A stretch of 64,000 bases of DNA, from positions 27,962 through 91,961 of the forward strand of contig CAIQRS010000146.1 of NCBI GenBank assembly GCA_903874275.1, written 5' to 3'. The stretch is from an uncultured Anaeromyxobacter sp. GTDB lineage: Bacteria > Myxococcota > Myxococcia > Myxococcales > Anaeromyxobacteraceae. A program made the position numbers and the translations under genes. Shown piece by piece: positions 26,113 to 36,913 of the stretch. How positions within the stretch are numbered: the stretch's first letter is position 1; each line of letters starts with the position of its first letter. The notes under the pieces were generated by a model. The model did no database searches, was not told the DNA's origin, and was given only the letters and a program-made list of their open reading frames with translations.

Positions 26113-29100
26113 CGAGGCGAGGCGGGCTGCTGTCCTGGTTCGGCGGGAGCAAGGCCGCCGCGTTCGTGGCGCTCCTCGCCTTTGGCGAGAACGCGGCTGC
26201 AGGCAACATCCTGCGCAAGGCCGCCCCCGCCTCGTCGCCTGCCCAGGCGGCTGCGGCGGCGGCCAACCAGGCGGCGGCCGCGCAGGGCGCTGCGGCGGCG
26301 CGCCAGGTCGAGATCCCGCTCCGGCAGGCGCTCGACGCCATCCGATCGTTCCAGGCCGGCCAGGAAGCGGCGCGGGCGGCCGCGGCCGCAGCGCCGGTGA
26401 CGATCCCAAACGGCCTGGGCCTGGACGGGCTCGACCCGGAGGTTGGCGGGACCTGGTCCGACGCGGGGCAGCCGGCCCAGGCCACGAGGGGTGGGCGCAC
26501 CGAGGTTGCCATCACGCAGACCGCGCCCCGGGCGATCCTGACCTGGAAGACCTTCAACGTCGGGCGCGAGACCGATCTGGTCTTCGACCAGAGCGCGGGC
26601 GGCAAGGACGCGAGCGGGTGGGTGGCGCTCAACCGGGTGCTCGACCCGCTTGCCAGGCCGAGCACGATCCTCGGGAGCATCAAGGCCCAGGGGCAGGTCT
26701 ACGTGCTCAACCGGAACGGCATCCTCTTCGGGGGGACGTCCCAGGTGAACGTGGGATCGTTCCTCGCGTCCGGGCTCGAGATCGCCGGGGCGACGGAGAC
26801 GGCCGCGAACCAGCGGTTCAAGGAGAGCGCACTGGCGGGTCTCTCGTTCGAGCGCCCGGCCTGGGGGCCCGCAGCCACGGGCGACCTGGCGCACGCGGTG
26901 GTCACCGAACCCGGGGCCACGATCGCCGCGGCCCCGGGGGGGCGCATCGTGCTCCTCGGCGGGAGCGTCCGGAACGGCGGGTCGCTGGAGTCGCCGGAGG
27001 GGCAGGTCTTCCTGGCCGCGGGAAAGCAGATCCAGCTCCTCGCGCCGACCCCGTCGGAACTCGGAACCGTTCGCGGCCTCGCCCCCCCGGACGATGCCGT
27101 GACCGTCGAGTCCGGTGGTGAGGGGGTGGTGCAGAGGTTCCGATCGCCCATCGTGGAGGCCGACGGCCCCGTGGAGAACACCGGGATCGTCTCGGCGCGC
27201 CGTGGGAACGTCACGATGCTGGGGAGCGCGACGCGGCAGGATGGCCTCGCCACCGCCACCACGGGCGCGGAGGCCGAGGGGTCGATCTACCTCGGAGAGG
27301 TCGGGCGCCCGACCTCCCTCGGGAAGGGAAGCGTCACGCAGGTGCTGCCCGAGCTGGACGAGACCGCCAGGCTGCTCGGCGCCGGAGAGACCTACCGGCA
27401 GTCGAGGGTCCGGGTGGCCGGAAACCAGATCGAGGTGGGGGAGGGCGCCACCATCTACGCGCCCGCGGGCGACGTCTCGCTCCGGGCGTACATGACGGCC
27501 GACAGGCCCACCAAGCCGGATCCTTCCGTGCTGGAGCTCGACGAGACCCGCGTTTACGTCGCGCCCGGCGCCCGCATCGACGTCTCCGGCCTGCGCGCCG
27601 TGGAGGTCGCGATGGAGCAGAACTCCATCAAGGCCGAGCTGCGCGCCAACGAGCTGAGGGACAATCCGCTCCTGCGAGACGGGCCGCTCCGCAGCCGGTC
27701 CGTCTATTTCGACGCGCGCCTTGCCGGGAAGGTCCGGGACGGGTCCGGCGTGGCCGACCTCTCCGGCTACTACGACCTGGTGGAGCACAAGGTCGCCGAG
27801 TTCATGACCTCCGGCGGATCGGTGACCGCGAACGCGAACTGGATCGTCACGCGGGCGGGCTCGATCATCGACCTGTCGGGCGGAAGCCTGCTCTACCAGC
27901 CGGGCATCGTCCGTCGCACCGTCCTCGTCACCGACACCGGCGCGAGGGTTCCCATCGAGGAGGCCACGAAGGGGGTCCGTTACGTCGGAACCGACGAGGA
28001 CTTCGTGCTCGCCCATCCCCGCTGGGGGGTCACCGACACCTTCACGAAGGGGCTGAGCCGTCCCGGGCCAGCATTCGAGCAGGGCTATGTCCAGGGCGGC
28101 TCCGCCGGGACGCTCAGCCTAGGCGTCGAGCAGACGGTCTGGAATTCGCGCGAGCGCATGGGTGCGTCGGGCGGGAGCCAGGAGATGCCGCCGAACCCGT
28201 CCGCCACGGCGGCCGTCCGGATCCTCGACGGTTCGGTGACGGCGGAGACCGTGATCGGCCCGAAGCAGCGCGAGGCCAACACCGGCACCACCGACCCGAC
28301 CCGGGTCTGGCGCGAGAGGCCCAGGGGTGGGTCGCTCGCGCTCACCGGGTCGGGGGACGTGTCGATCGATCACGTGGGCCCGCTGCTCCCGCCCGACTTC
28401 GGGCCGGGGAGCGCGGTCGATCCGTCGACCTATTTCGTCCACGTCCTGCCCGCGATCTGGTTCGACGGCCACGGTCTCGCGTCGCTGTCGATCACGAGCG
28501 GATACGACTCGAACGAGAACACGAGCTTCACGGGCACCTTGAACCGCGCCCCCGGCGGCCACCTCGTCGTGCGCGAGGGGGTCGTGGCCGACTTCGGCGA
28601 CTCCGGAGTGTTCTCCTGGGGCGGAAAGTCCGCGTGGATCGACGGCGTGCTCCGCGCCCCCGGTGGGAGGATCGGCCTCTCGGCCCTGGACCGTGGAGCT
28701 CCGGGGGAGCCCCCGTCGTCGGTCCGGCTCGGACCGACGGGTGCCATCGACGTGGCCGGGCGCTTCACCAACGACTCGCAGGACGGCCTGAACGGACCGA
28801 TCGCGCCGTTCAGGGGAGGCAGCGTGTCCCTGGCTGCCCAGGCCATCACGCTGGAGCCGGGCTCGAGGATCGACGCGTCGGGCGGTGGCCGGCTGAACGC
28901 GGCCGGCACGAAGCTGACCCCGGGAGACGGGGGCTCCATCACGCTCGACGTGGCGCGCCTGCCGAAGCCGACGGGGATCCAGCCCGGGGAGGTTCCGCCC
29001 GCTCCCACGGAGGGCACGCTCGTGCTTGGGGGAGAGCTCGACGGGCACGCCCCGGGAAAGGGCGGTGGACTCACCATCCGCACGGGGCGCGCCGTCTCCA

Positions 29101-32100
29101 TCGGGGAGGAGCCCCCCGCCGATGCGGGGGGAGGCGTCCATTTCGACTCCGGCTTCTTCACGAGAGGAGGCTTCTCCGCGTTCACGATCGTCGGCGAAGG
29201 GGGGGTGACGGTGACCGGGGAGTTGCGGCCGACCGTCGAGAGCTTCTCCGCCAGCGGAATGGCGGAGCTCTCGACAGGGACCCGGCTGTCGGACGTCGCC
29301 TCCCGCGTACGGATCCTCGACCCGGACCGGCGGGGCCTGCCGATGTCGCTCACGCTCTCCACCGGGGGCACCGCCTACGGCGCCACCAGCCCCTCGGTCG
29401 AGGTCGCGGCCGGCGGGGCCATCCGGATGGACCCGGGCTCCACGGTGACCCTGAGTTCCACCGACGCCGTGAAGATCGACGGCGTGATCGAGGCAAGGGG
29501 CGGGGCGGTGAACCTGTTCGCCAGCGCCCAGGGCGATCGCGGCGTCGTCCTGGGGAGCGAGGCCCGGGTCCTCGTCCATGGGTACGGGAAGAGCACGATC
29601 GAGGCGGGCGCTGTGGTCCGGAGCATCGTGCCGGGAGGCAGCGTCGTCATCGGGGGGGGGAGCGGCGATGCCCCGACGAAGAGCGTCGCGGTCGCCTCGG
29701 GCGCCGTGATCGACGCCTCCGGCGTCTCCGGCCCGGTCGATCTTCCCACCGCGGATGGCTCGGTTGCGGGCGGGAGCCGCTACCTCGAGGTCGCGGTCCA
29801 GGGCGACGGGGGATCGATCTCGATCTCGGCGCAGCAGGGGAGCGTGGCGGGGGACCTCCGGCTGGGACGCGGGGGCGACCAGGGGTCGCCGCCCGTGGCG
29901 CAGGGGCGAGGAGGGACGCTGCTCGCGGCCAACACGAGCGGGAAGATCATCGTGAGCGCATCGGCGCTGGCCGCGGAGGACGGCGCCGGGGTCCTGCGCC
30001 TGATCGCCGGGACCCTCAACGGCTCGGGGACCGACGATCTCACCTTGCGGACGTCACCAGCCAGCATCGGCGGCTCCTTCGGTCCGGAGAGCGCCATCCT
30101 CTTCGACGGCGACGTCTCGCTCACGGCGGCCCGCTCCCTGACGCTCGAGTCGCCCATCCTGGGCATCGTTCCGGGTAGGCCCGCGACCGCGGTGAAGCTC
30201 GCCTCCCCCTACGTCGCATTCCTGGGGGGGCCCTCCACCGGTCCGAAGTCGGCAGCGGCGGCGGGCCTCACTGCGGACCTGCTCGTGGAGGCGGACGTCA
30301 TCGACGTCGCGAGGACCGTGGTCCTCGGCGCGGTGACCGGTTCGGCCCAGGCCTTCGGCGGCTTCTCGACGGCGCGCCTGCACGCGCTGGGTGACATCCG
30401 CCTCTCCGATCACGACCCGGCCGGAAGGGACGCGGGCAGGGAGAGCCAGAACCCTGGCCTGCTCACCGCCGGGGACCTCGAGCTCCGGGCGGGACAGGTG
30501 TACGTGGCCTCCCGCGGCCACCTGCCGGCGCTGGCGCAGATCGAGCGGCCCGACGCGCACCCGGGCTTCCTCGTCGCCTCGCCGACCCGCATCACCATCG
30601 AGCACACGGGCGGGAACGGAGGGAACTCCCCGCCGCTCTCCTTCGGGGAGCGGCTCACGCTGCGCGCTCCGGTCATCGAGCAGGGGGGCGTCCTGCGTGC
30701 ACCGGGCGGCCAGCTCCGGCTCGAGGCCCGGGACGAAGCCGGAAACCCCACCGGATCGGTGACGCTCCTGCCGGGGAGCGTGACCTCGGTGTCGCTCGCC
30801 GGGGCCGACGGAACCGGCCTCGTGGTGCCCTTCGGGTCCGTCCAGACCGACGGGACCTTCTTCGGCTATCACCAGCCCGGCCAGTCTCCGACGCTCGCCG
30901 TCCGACTCGACGGGGCGCAGGTCGCCGTGGAGAAGGGCTCGACGATCGACGTCTCGGGAGGCGGCGACCTGCAGGGATACGTCTTCGTCCCGGGCAACGG
31001 CGGCTCGAGCGACGTCCTCGGATACACCACGGATGGGAAGGGGAACCTCATCGGCGCTCCGGCCCTCGGGAAGGATCTGGCCGCGCCGTTCGCGGTGCTG
31101 CCGGGGCGGGCGGAGTTCTTCACCCGCGACCCGAACCTCGCCCGCGGGCTCGCGCCCGCGCCCATCGGCCCGGTCGACGGTCTGCGCGACCCGCGCCTGA
31201 CGGTGGGAGACCAGGTGTGGCTCCAGGGCGTGCCGGGGCTTGCCGACGGAGCCTACACGCTGCTCCCCGCCCACTACGCGCTCCTGCCGGGCGGCCTGCT
31301 CGTGCAGCCTCTCGGGGGCTCGCTCGCCGCCGCGCCGAAAGCACACGTTCGCCCCGACGGGGCGGCGGTCGTCGCAGGCTACCGCCTCGTGGGGGGCGAG
31401 CGCCGGGACGCCGGGTACGGCAGCTTCGCCGTCATGACGGGCAAGGTGTTCGGGGCCTATTCCCAGATCGACACCGCCTCGTTCGACGCCTATGCTCGGC
31501 GGAACGCGGAGCAATCGGACGTCTTCGTCCGCACCATGAACGACGCGGGGACCGTGGCCCTGGCGGCCACGGAGGGGCTCGTCCTCCAGGGAAACGCCCG
31601 CTTCGGCGCCGGGCCGGAAGGGCGTCCCGGCAGCCTCGAGGTGGCGTCCGCGCGGATCGCGGTCGTCGGGGAACAGGGCGGGGGGAAGTACCCCGACCAC
31701 GTGGTGCTCGAAGCCGCCGCCCTCGAGGCCCTGGGCGCCGGGAGCATCCTGCTCGGAGGCACCCGCTCGGCGTCACAGGACACGAGCCAGCAGGGCACCA
31801 CCCTGAAGGTCGCGGCGAGCGAGGTGGTGGTGGATACCGCGGGCGAGGTCTGGCGGAGCCCGGAGGTCATCCTGGCGGCCTCCGGAGCGGTGAAGGTGTT
31901 GAGCGGATCGGCCATCCGCGCGGAGGGTGCGGCCTCCGGCGACGGCAGGGCGATCCGGATCGACGGCGACGGCGCCCTGCTGCGCGTCTCGACCGGCGAC
32001 CGGATCGGGATCGCGCGATCCGGGACGAGTGCCGTCACGGGCGACCTCTCCGTCGAGGACGCGATCCTGGCTGCGAGCGGGTCGGTCTCCCTCGAGGCGG

Positions 32101-35100
32101 CCCGGGCGGTGACCCTCTCGCCCGGTGTGGACCTCTCGGCGGGCAAGCTCGATCTCGCCTCGACGCAGGTCCACCTCGGAGACGCGCCGGGGGGGGTGAC
32201 AGGAACGGTGCTCCGCAAGGAGCTCGTCGAGCGGCTTTCCGCGTCGTCCGACCTGAGCATCCGAGGGCTGGAGGCGATCCGGATCCACGGCGACCTCGCG
32301 CTGGGAAGCCGGTCGAGCGGTTCGGGAAGCGTGCTCTCGCTCGACACCCCGCTGCTCCAGGGCGAGGGAGGAGCCAGCGCGCGGATCGCCGGCTCGGAGT
32401 TCACGCTCCGCAACAGTGGCGCGCCCTGGACGGGTGGCGCCGCCTCGAGCGGCACGGGAGCCCTCACGCTGGACGTCGCCACGCTCGCCCTCGGGCCCGG
32501 GAAGGTGCAGGTCGCGGGCTTCGAGGGGCTGACCGGCAGGGCCGGGACCACGGTGGCCAGGGGAACCGGGGCGCTTGCCGTCGCGGGCGGAATCGGGACC
32601 GCCGTGCGGTCGTTCGAGACGGGCGGGGTCGAGGCAGCCTCCGGCACCCGCTACGACGTGCTCGCCGACGGCGGCCTCTTCCTGGGACGCGACGCATCGG
32701 CCGGAGGAACGCACGCAGCCACGTCACTCGGCGGCCACGTGTCGGTGCAGGGGACGACCGTCCTCCTCGACACCGCGGTGGTGCTGCCGGCGGGGACGTT
32801 CGAGGCTCGCGCGACCGGCGGCTCGCTCACCCTCGGACCCCACGCAAGCGTCGACGTGAGCGGACGGGCGGTGGATTTCGAGGACCTGGTCAAGTTCGCG
32901 CCCGGCGGCGCGATTCGCCTCGCGGCGACGGGAGACCTTTCCATCCAGGCTGGCGCCGTGACCGACGTCTCGGGCTCTTCCCGCGGTGGCGACGCTGGAG
33001 GCATCGAGATCGGCGCCGGGCGCCAGGCCACCCTGGAGGGCGAGCTTCGCGGCAAGGCCGAGGCAGGGCACCGGGGGGCGGCCTTCGCGCTGGATGCAGG
33101 CGGCCTGACGAGCTTCACCACCCTGAACCAGGGGCTCGAGCAGGGGGGCTTCACCGAGTCCCGCCAGATCCGGGCTCGCGACCCGGGCCAGGAGATCCGG
33201 CTCGGCCAGGAGGAGCGGATCTCGGCGCACGACGTGACGCTGCGCTCCGACGCGGGCAAGGTCGTCGTGGCGGGAACGATCGGACTGGCGGGCGATGCCT
33301 CCCACGCGTCGGGCGGCCGGATCGAGATCTCGGGCGGGGCGGGTGTCGACGTCGCGGCCACGGCCAGCGTGAACGCGCGAGCGGCTGCTGCGGACGCCGA
33401 CGGGTTCGTGCCGGCGAGTGGGCGGGTGCTCATCGCGACCACGGACGGACAGGTGGCCGTGAACGGCGCGACCGTGGACGTGTCCGGTGGGCGAGAGGGC
33501 GGGTCCATCACGGTACGGGCCCCTCGGACGGCGGACGGGATCGCCGTGAGCTCCCTCGAAGGACAGTTCCTCGCCCCGAACAAGGTCGTCCAGGGGCTCG
33601 CGACGTCCGATACCGCGGTGGTCGACGGGACCTGGTTCACGGCCCGGATGGACGAGGCGACGGCGTGGCTCGCCGCGGCGAAGGCCAGCCACCCTCAGGG
33701 CATCGGCGGCTTCGAGCTCGCCCCGGCCATCGTGGCGAGGAGCGAGGGCGCGATGTTGGTCCTCGGAGACCTCTCGCTGGCCCGCCCAGAAGGCTCCGGA
33801 GGCGCCACGCCGGGTGGTCCGGGATACCTCGGGTTCGTCTCGAGGGGCGACATCGACTTCGGGGCCGTCGTGAGCGATGGCTTCGGAGGCGCGAGCCGGG
33901 GCGCGGCGCTGCTCTCCGGCCGCTCGTCCAGCCTGTCCGTCGAGACCGACCAGGGCCTGATCCTCCGCCGCGGCGCCATCCTCCGGACCGGGACCGGAGA
34001 CATCGCCATCCGCGCCGGAGGCGACGTGACCTTCGAGGCCGGGACGTTCGACGTCCCGGCGGCGGTGATCTACACGGCCGGCGCGCGAACCCCCTGGGCC
34101 GCCGGGTTCGTGAACCAGAGCGTCCCGTCCGCGGCGGTGCTCGGTGAGTTCGCCACCGGGGGAGGAAACGTCGATCTCCATGCGGGCGGCGACGTCACCG
34201 CCCCCCTCGCGACGCAGACCACCTCGGCCTGGCTCTTCCGCTACGGGAGCACCGACTGGCAGGGAAGCGTCGCCGCGTCGCCGGTGCTGCAGCAGACGAA
34301 CTGGTCCGTCGTCCACAAGAACTTCGAGCAGGGGGTGGGCGCGCTGGGCGGCGGAGACGTTCGCGTGCAGGCCGGAGGCGACGTCACCCGGCTCCAGGTG
34401 GCCATCCCCACGACCGGGCAGCTCACCACGCCGGTGGGTGAGATCCCGGCGGCCGATGACCTCGTGGTGCGGGGCGGCGGCGACCTCCTGCTCTCGGCCG
34501 GCGGCGACCTCCGGGGAGGCCTCTTCGTGCTCGGGCGCGGGCACGGCGAGCTTCGCGCCGGGGGGAACGTCATGGCCGATCCCGAGGCCATGGGGCGGAT
34601 CCGCTCCAGCTGGTCGGCCCAGGCCACGCTTGGCGACCGGACCGTCGGCACGCTCGTCGGTCTCGGCGACGCCACGGTCAGGATCACCGCGGGTGCGAGC
34701 GCCAGCGTCGAGGGAGCGTTCGATCCCATGCGGCAAGGGCAGATCGGGGAGAACCTCCAGGCCCAGTCCGGGACGGCCTTCGTCGGGTACGGCGAGCGGA
34801 CGGCCCTCGACGTCGTCGCCCTCGGCGGAAAGGTCGCCTACCTCCACGACCCGTGGGCCTCGGTCGATCTCGCGCAATCGGCCACGACCCCGCTCGCCTA
34901 TCGGCTGAAGATGACCGGCAGCGCAGGACTGAACTTCCTGTTCGGCTATGCCCCTCCCACGCTCCGGCTCGCGTCGTTCACCTCCGACGCCACCATCGAG
35001 AGCAGCCTGGCCACGCCCGCCGAGCTTCGCCTGGAGTCGGCGCCGCGCGGGACCATCGAGCTGCTCGCGACCAGGAACGCCGTCCTCAAGCTGGACATCA

Positions 35101-36791
35101 CCCAGGAGGACCGCGACCCGAGCCTGGTGCAGGACTGGCGGGCGGCCTACGCCACCCAGGTCTCGGCGAGCGGCGACACCAGCGTGAGCGTCGTGGCCGT
35201 TGACCCCGGGACGGCCTACGGCGCCGTCCACCGCGGCGACCCGGAGCCGGCACGGATCTACGCCATCCAGGGGTCGGTCTGTGCGCAGAGCGCGTCGGGT
35301 ACCTGCCTGCGCCAGCCGGCTCCCCTCCTTTCGCGCTTCTCCGACGTGATCAAGGTCTCCTTGCCGAAGCCGCTCCACGTCGTGGCCGGAACCGACCTCC
35401 TGGGGGGCTACTACGAGCTCGTGGGCAACGGGCCCACCGACCTGTCGCTGCTCTCGGCGGGACGGGACGTCTACCAGCCGGTGCTGGACCTTTTCGGGCA
35501 GGGCACGATGATCCTGCAGGCCGGGCGTGACGTGCGCCTGGACGAGCCGACGGTCCAGTCGGGGACGGGTGTGGAGCCGCCGCTCTCGGGCGGCGCCTTC
35601 GTCAGCCAGGGCAACTCGCGGCAGGGGATCGTCTACTCCGCCCTCCCCCGAGACAGGGGCATGGGGATCTACGTCCTCGCCGGAGTGAAGAAGGACCGGG
35701 TGGACCAGGGGGCGTTCACCGCGGCGTACCTCGATCCGGCCAACGCGGAGCAGCGGGCCGTGAAGGACTACTTCCCGGAGCTGCGGCGCTACATGGAGCG
35801 GCTCGACCCGGCATCGGCCGGGCTCTCCGAGGCCGACCTGGTCGCCTCCTTCGGCGCCCGGACCCAGTCCGAGCGCCAGGTCTTCCTGACCGGCGTCTAC
35901 TTCACGGAGTTGCGGGACACGGGCATCGACTACAACGACCCCGAGAGCCCCCGCTTCCACAGCTACGACAGGGGCTTCCGGGCCGTCGCCGCGCTCTTCC
36001 CGACAGACCCCTCGAGCCTGCCCCTGGAGGATCGCGGCAACCTCTTCCTGCACGCGAAGCGGGTGGAGACGAACGCCGCCGCCGGCATCACGCTGCTCGC
36101 GCCCTACGGCCGGGTGGAGGTGGGCACGGACGCGAACCAGGAGCGGGTGGACTACAGCAAGGGTGGCGTCGTGACCCGGCGCGGCGGCGACATCCACATC
36201 ATGGCGGACCAGAACGTCGACCTCTTCTCCTCCCGCGTGTTCACGCTCCAGGGTGGCGACATCACCATGTGGACCTCGAACGGCAGCATCACCGCCGGCA
36301 CGGGCTCCAAGACCTCGGTGTTCCAGAAGCCGCTCGCTTACACGATGAGCCGCGACGCCGTGGTCCAGGTGGACGCCTTCGGCCTCCAGACGGGGGCGGG
36401 CATCGGCGTGCTCGACGCCGTCGGGAACGCTGCGGATCGGCCGAGGAGCCGCCTCGACCTCATCGCCCCCCGGGGCGAGGTCAACGCGGGCGACGCCGGG
36501 ATCAGGGTCGTCGGCGACCTGAACATCGCCGCGGCGGTGGTGGTCGGGATGGAGAACATCCAGGTCTCCGGCGCGTCGCAGGGGGTTCCCAAGGTGGAGC
36601 CCCCCAACGTCGCGGTCCTCACGGCCGCCTCCCAGGTGGCGCAGGCGGCCACCGAGGGCGTGGTGGCGACCCAGGCCGCGGCGCGAGGCCCGGTCCCGGA
36701 CCTGCCCTCGATCATCACCGTGGAGGTGGTGGGCTACGAGGAGTCGGCCGCAGACGCGGAGAAGAAGAGGAAGGAGAAGGAGAGGAAGTAG
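26109..36791 (+). CDS. Giant filamentous-haemagglutinin-like protein (TpsA) with TPS and DUF3739-like regions
   Basis: 3560 residues, two-partner-secretion exoprotein expected to cross the outer membrane through the TpsB at 37333. A short N-terminal signal (MTRRGG... ending ENAAAG) is followed by an Ala-rich helical stretch (about 45-100) and the TPS domain (about 110-225) with ILTWKTFNVG, VALNRVLDP, GSIKAQGQVYVLNRNGILFGG and VNVGSFLASGLE. Most of the rest is parallel beta-helix with GG-V-AG type repeats. Residues about 3180-3400 (YVLAGVKKDRVDQGAF, FPELRRYMERLD, RNLFLHAKRVET-like) match the DUF3739 region of this family. It ends in a highly basic KKRKEKERK tail. Adhesin, scaffold or binding surface are all possible; nothing shows an enzymatic or toxin domain at the C-terminus. 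Confidence 0.9.
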   Translation: MTRRGGLLSWFGGSKAAAFVALLAFGENAAAGNILRKAAPASSPAQAAAAAANQAAAAQGAAAARQVEIPLRQALDAIRSFQAGQEAARAAAAAAPVTIPNGLGLDGLDPEVGGTWSDAGQPAQATRGGRTEVAITQTAPRAILTWKTFNVGRETDLVFDQSAGGKDASGWVALNRVLDPLARPSTILGSIKAQGQVYVLNRNGILFGGTSQVNVGSFLASGLEIAGATETAANQRFKESALAGLSFERPAWGPAATGDLAHAVVTEPGATIAAAPGGRIVLLGGSVRNGGSLESPEGQVFLAAGKQIQLLAPTPSELGTVRGLAPPDDAVTVESGGEGVVQRFRSPIVEADGPVENTGIVSARRGNVTMLGSATRQDGLATATTGAEAEGSIYLGEVGRPTSLGKGSVTQVLPELDETARLLGAGETYRQSRVRVAGNQIEVGEGATIYAPAGDVSLRAYMTADRPTKPDPSVLELDETRVYVAPGARIDVSGLRAVEVAMEQNSIKAELRANELRDNPLLRDGPLRSRSVYFDARLAGKVRDGSGVADLSGYYDLVEHKVAEFMTSGGSVTANANWIVTRAGSIIDLSGGSLLYQPGIVRRTVLVTDTGARVPIEEATKGVRYVGTDEDFVLAHPRWGVTDTFTKGLSRPGPAFEQGYVQGGSAGTLSLGVEQTVWNSRERMGASGGSQEMPPNPSATAAVRILDGSVTAETVIGPKQREANTGTTDPTRVWRERPRGGSLALTGSGDVSIDHVGPLLPPDFGPGSAVDPSTYFVHVLPAIWFDGHGLASLSITSGYDSNENTSFTGTLNRAPGGHLVVREGVVADFGDSGVFSWGGKSAWIDGVLRAPGGRIGLSALDRGAPGEPPSSVRLGPTGAIDVAGRFTNDSQDGLNGPIAPFRGGSVSLAAQAITLEPGSRIDASGGGRLNAAGTKLTPGDGGSITLDVARLPKPTGIQPGEVPPAPTEGTLVLGGELDGHAPGKGGGLTIRTGRAVSIGEEPPADAGGGVHFDSGFFTRGGFSAFTIVGEGGVTVTGELRPTVESFSASGMAELSTGTRLSDVASRVRILDPDRRGLPMSLTLSTGGTAYGATSPSVEVAAGGAIRMDPGSTVTLSSTDAVKIDGVIEARGGAVNLFASAQGDRGVVLGSEARVLVHGYGKSTIEAGAVVRSIVPGGSVVIGGGSGDAPTKSVAVASGAVIDASGVSGPVDLPTADGSVAGGSRYLEVAVQGDGGSISISAQQGSVAGDLRLGRGGDQGSPPVAQGRGGTLLAANTSGKIIVSASALAAEDGAGVLRLIAGTLNGSGTDDLTLRTSPASIGGSFGPESAILFDGDVSLTAARSLTLESPILGIVPGRPATAVKLASPYVAFLGGPSTGPKSAAAAGLTADLLVEADVIDVARTVVLGAVTGSAQAFGGFSTARLHALGDIRLSDHDPAGRDAGRESQNPGLLTAGDLELRAGQVYVASRGHLPALAQIERPDAHPGFLVASPTRITIEHTGGNGGNSPPLSFGERLTLRAPVIEQGGVLRAPGGQLRLEARDEAGNPTGSVTLLPGSVTSVSLAGADGTGLVVPFGSVQTDGTFFGYHQPGQSPTLAVRLDGAQVAVEKGSTIDVSGGGDLQGYVFVPGNGGSSDVLGYTTDGKGNLIGAPALGKDLAAPFAVLPGRAEFFTRDPNLARGLAPAPIGPVDGLRDPRLTVGDQVWLQGVPGLADGAYTLLPAHYALLPGGLLVQPLGGSLAAAPKAHVRPDGAAVVAGYRLVGGERRDAGYGSFAVMTGKVFGAYSQIDTASFDAYARRNAEQSDVFVRTMNDAGTVALAATEGLVLQGNARFGAGPEGRPGSLEVASARIAVVGEQGGGKYPDHVVLEAAALEALGAGSILLGGTRSASQDTSQQGTTLKVAASEVVVDTAGEVWRSPEVILAASGAVKVLSGSAIRAEGAASGDGRAIRIDGDGALLRVSTGDRIGIARSGTSAVTGDLSVEDAILAASGSVSLEAARAVTLSPGVDLSAGKLDLASTQVHLGDAPGGVTGTVLRKELVERLSASSDLSIRGLEAIRIHGDLALGSRSSGSGSVLSLDTPLLQGEGGASARIAGSEFTLRNSGAPWTGGAASSGTGALTLDVATLALGPGKVQVAGFEGLTGRAGTTVARGTGALAVAGGIGTAVRSFETGGVEAASGTRYDVLADGGLFLGRDASAGGTHAATSLGGHVSVQGTTVLLDTAVVLPAGTFEARATGGSLTLGPHASVDVSGRAVDFEDLVKFAPGGAIRLAATGDLSIQAGAVTDVSGSSRGGDAGGIEIGAGRQATLEGELRGKAEAGHRGAAFALDAGGLTSFTTLNQGLEQGGFTESRQIRARDPGQEIRLGQEERISAHDVTLRSDAGKVVVAGTIGLAGDASHASGGRIEISGGAGVDVAATASVNARAAAADADGFVPASGRVLIATTDGQVAVNGATVDVSGGREGGSITVRAPRTADGIAVSSLEGQFLAPNKVVQGLATSDTAVVDGTWFTARMDEATAWLAAAKASHPQGIGGFELAPAIVARSEGAMLVLGDLSLARPEGSGGATPGGPGYLGFVSRGDIDFGAVVSDGFGGASRGAALLSGRSSSLSVETDQGLILRRGAILRTGTGDIAIRAGGDVTFEAGTFDVPAAVIYTAGARTPWAAGFVNQSVPSAAVLGEFATGGGNVDLHAGGDVTAPLATQTTSAWLFRYGSTDWQGSVAASPVLQQTNWSVVHKNFEQGVGALGGGDVRVQAGGDVTRLQVAIPTTGQLTTPVGEIPAADDLVVRGGGDLLLSAGGDLRGGLFVLGRGHGELRAGGNVMADPEAMGRIRSSWSAQATLGDRTVGTLVGLGDATVRITAGASASVEGAFDPMRQGQIGENLQAQSGTAFVGYGERTALDVVALGGKVAYLHDPWASVDLAQSATTPLAYRLKMTGSAGLNFLFGYAPPTLRLASFTSDATIESSLATPAELRLESAPRGTIELLATRNAVLKLDITQEDRDPSLVQDWRAAYATQVSASGDTSVSVVAVDPGTAYGAVHRGDPEPARIYAIQGSVCAQSASGTCLRQPAPLLSRFSDVIKVSLPKPLHVVAGTDLLGGYYELVGNGPTDLSLLSAGRDVYQPVLDLFGQGTMILQAGRDVRLDEPTVQSGTGVEPPLSGGAFVSQGNSRQGIVYSALPRDRGMGIYVLAGVKKDRVDQGAFTAAYLDPANAEQRAVKDYFPELRRYMERLDPASAGLSEADLVASFGARTQSERQVFLTGVYFTELRDTGIDYNDPESPRFHSYDRGFRAVAALFPTDPSSLPLEDRGNLFLHAKRVETNAAAGITLLAPYGRVEVGTDANQERVDYSKGGVVTRRGGDIHIMADQNVDLFSSRVFTLQGGDITMWTSNGSITAGTGSKTSVFQKPLAYTMSRDAVVQVDAFGLQTGAGIGVLDAVGNAADRPRSRLDLIAPRGEVNAGDAGIRVVGDLNIAAAVVVGMENIQVSGASQGVPKVEPPNVAVLTAASQVAQAATEGVVATQAAARGPVPDLPSIITVEVVGYEESAADAEKKRKEKERK

Positions 36792-36913
36792 CGCGGCCCG
36801 GGAAACCCCGGCACCACGGAACGGTTGCCAAGTCGCCACACTCCGGCCTCCGGCTCCCCTGCTAGGTTCCGCCCCCACCCGCCCCGTTCCGGCGAACCAA
36901 GGAGAGCCGAACC

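Noticed and set aside
22846..26409. A 1187-codon minus-strand open frame
   Set aside because: Antisense to the 22921 lipoprotein; its sequence has only low-complexity Arg/Gly/Val runs.
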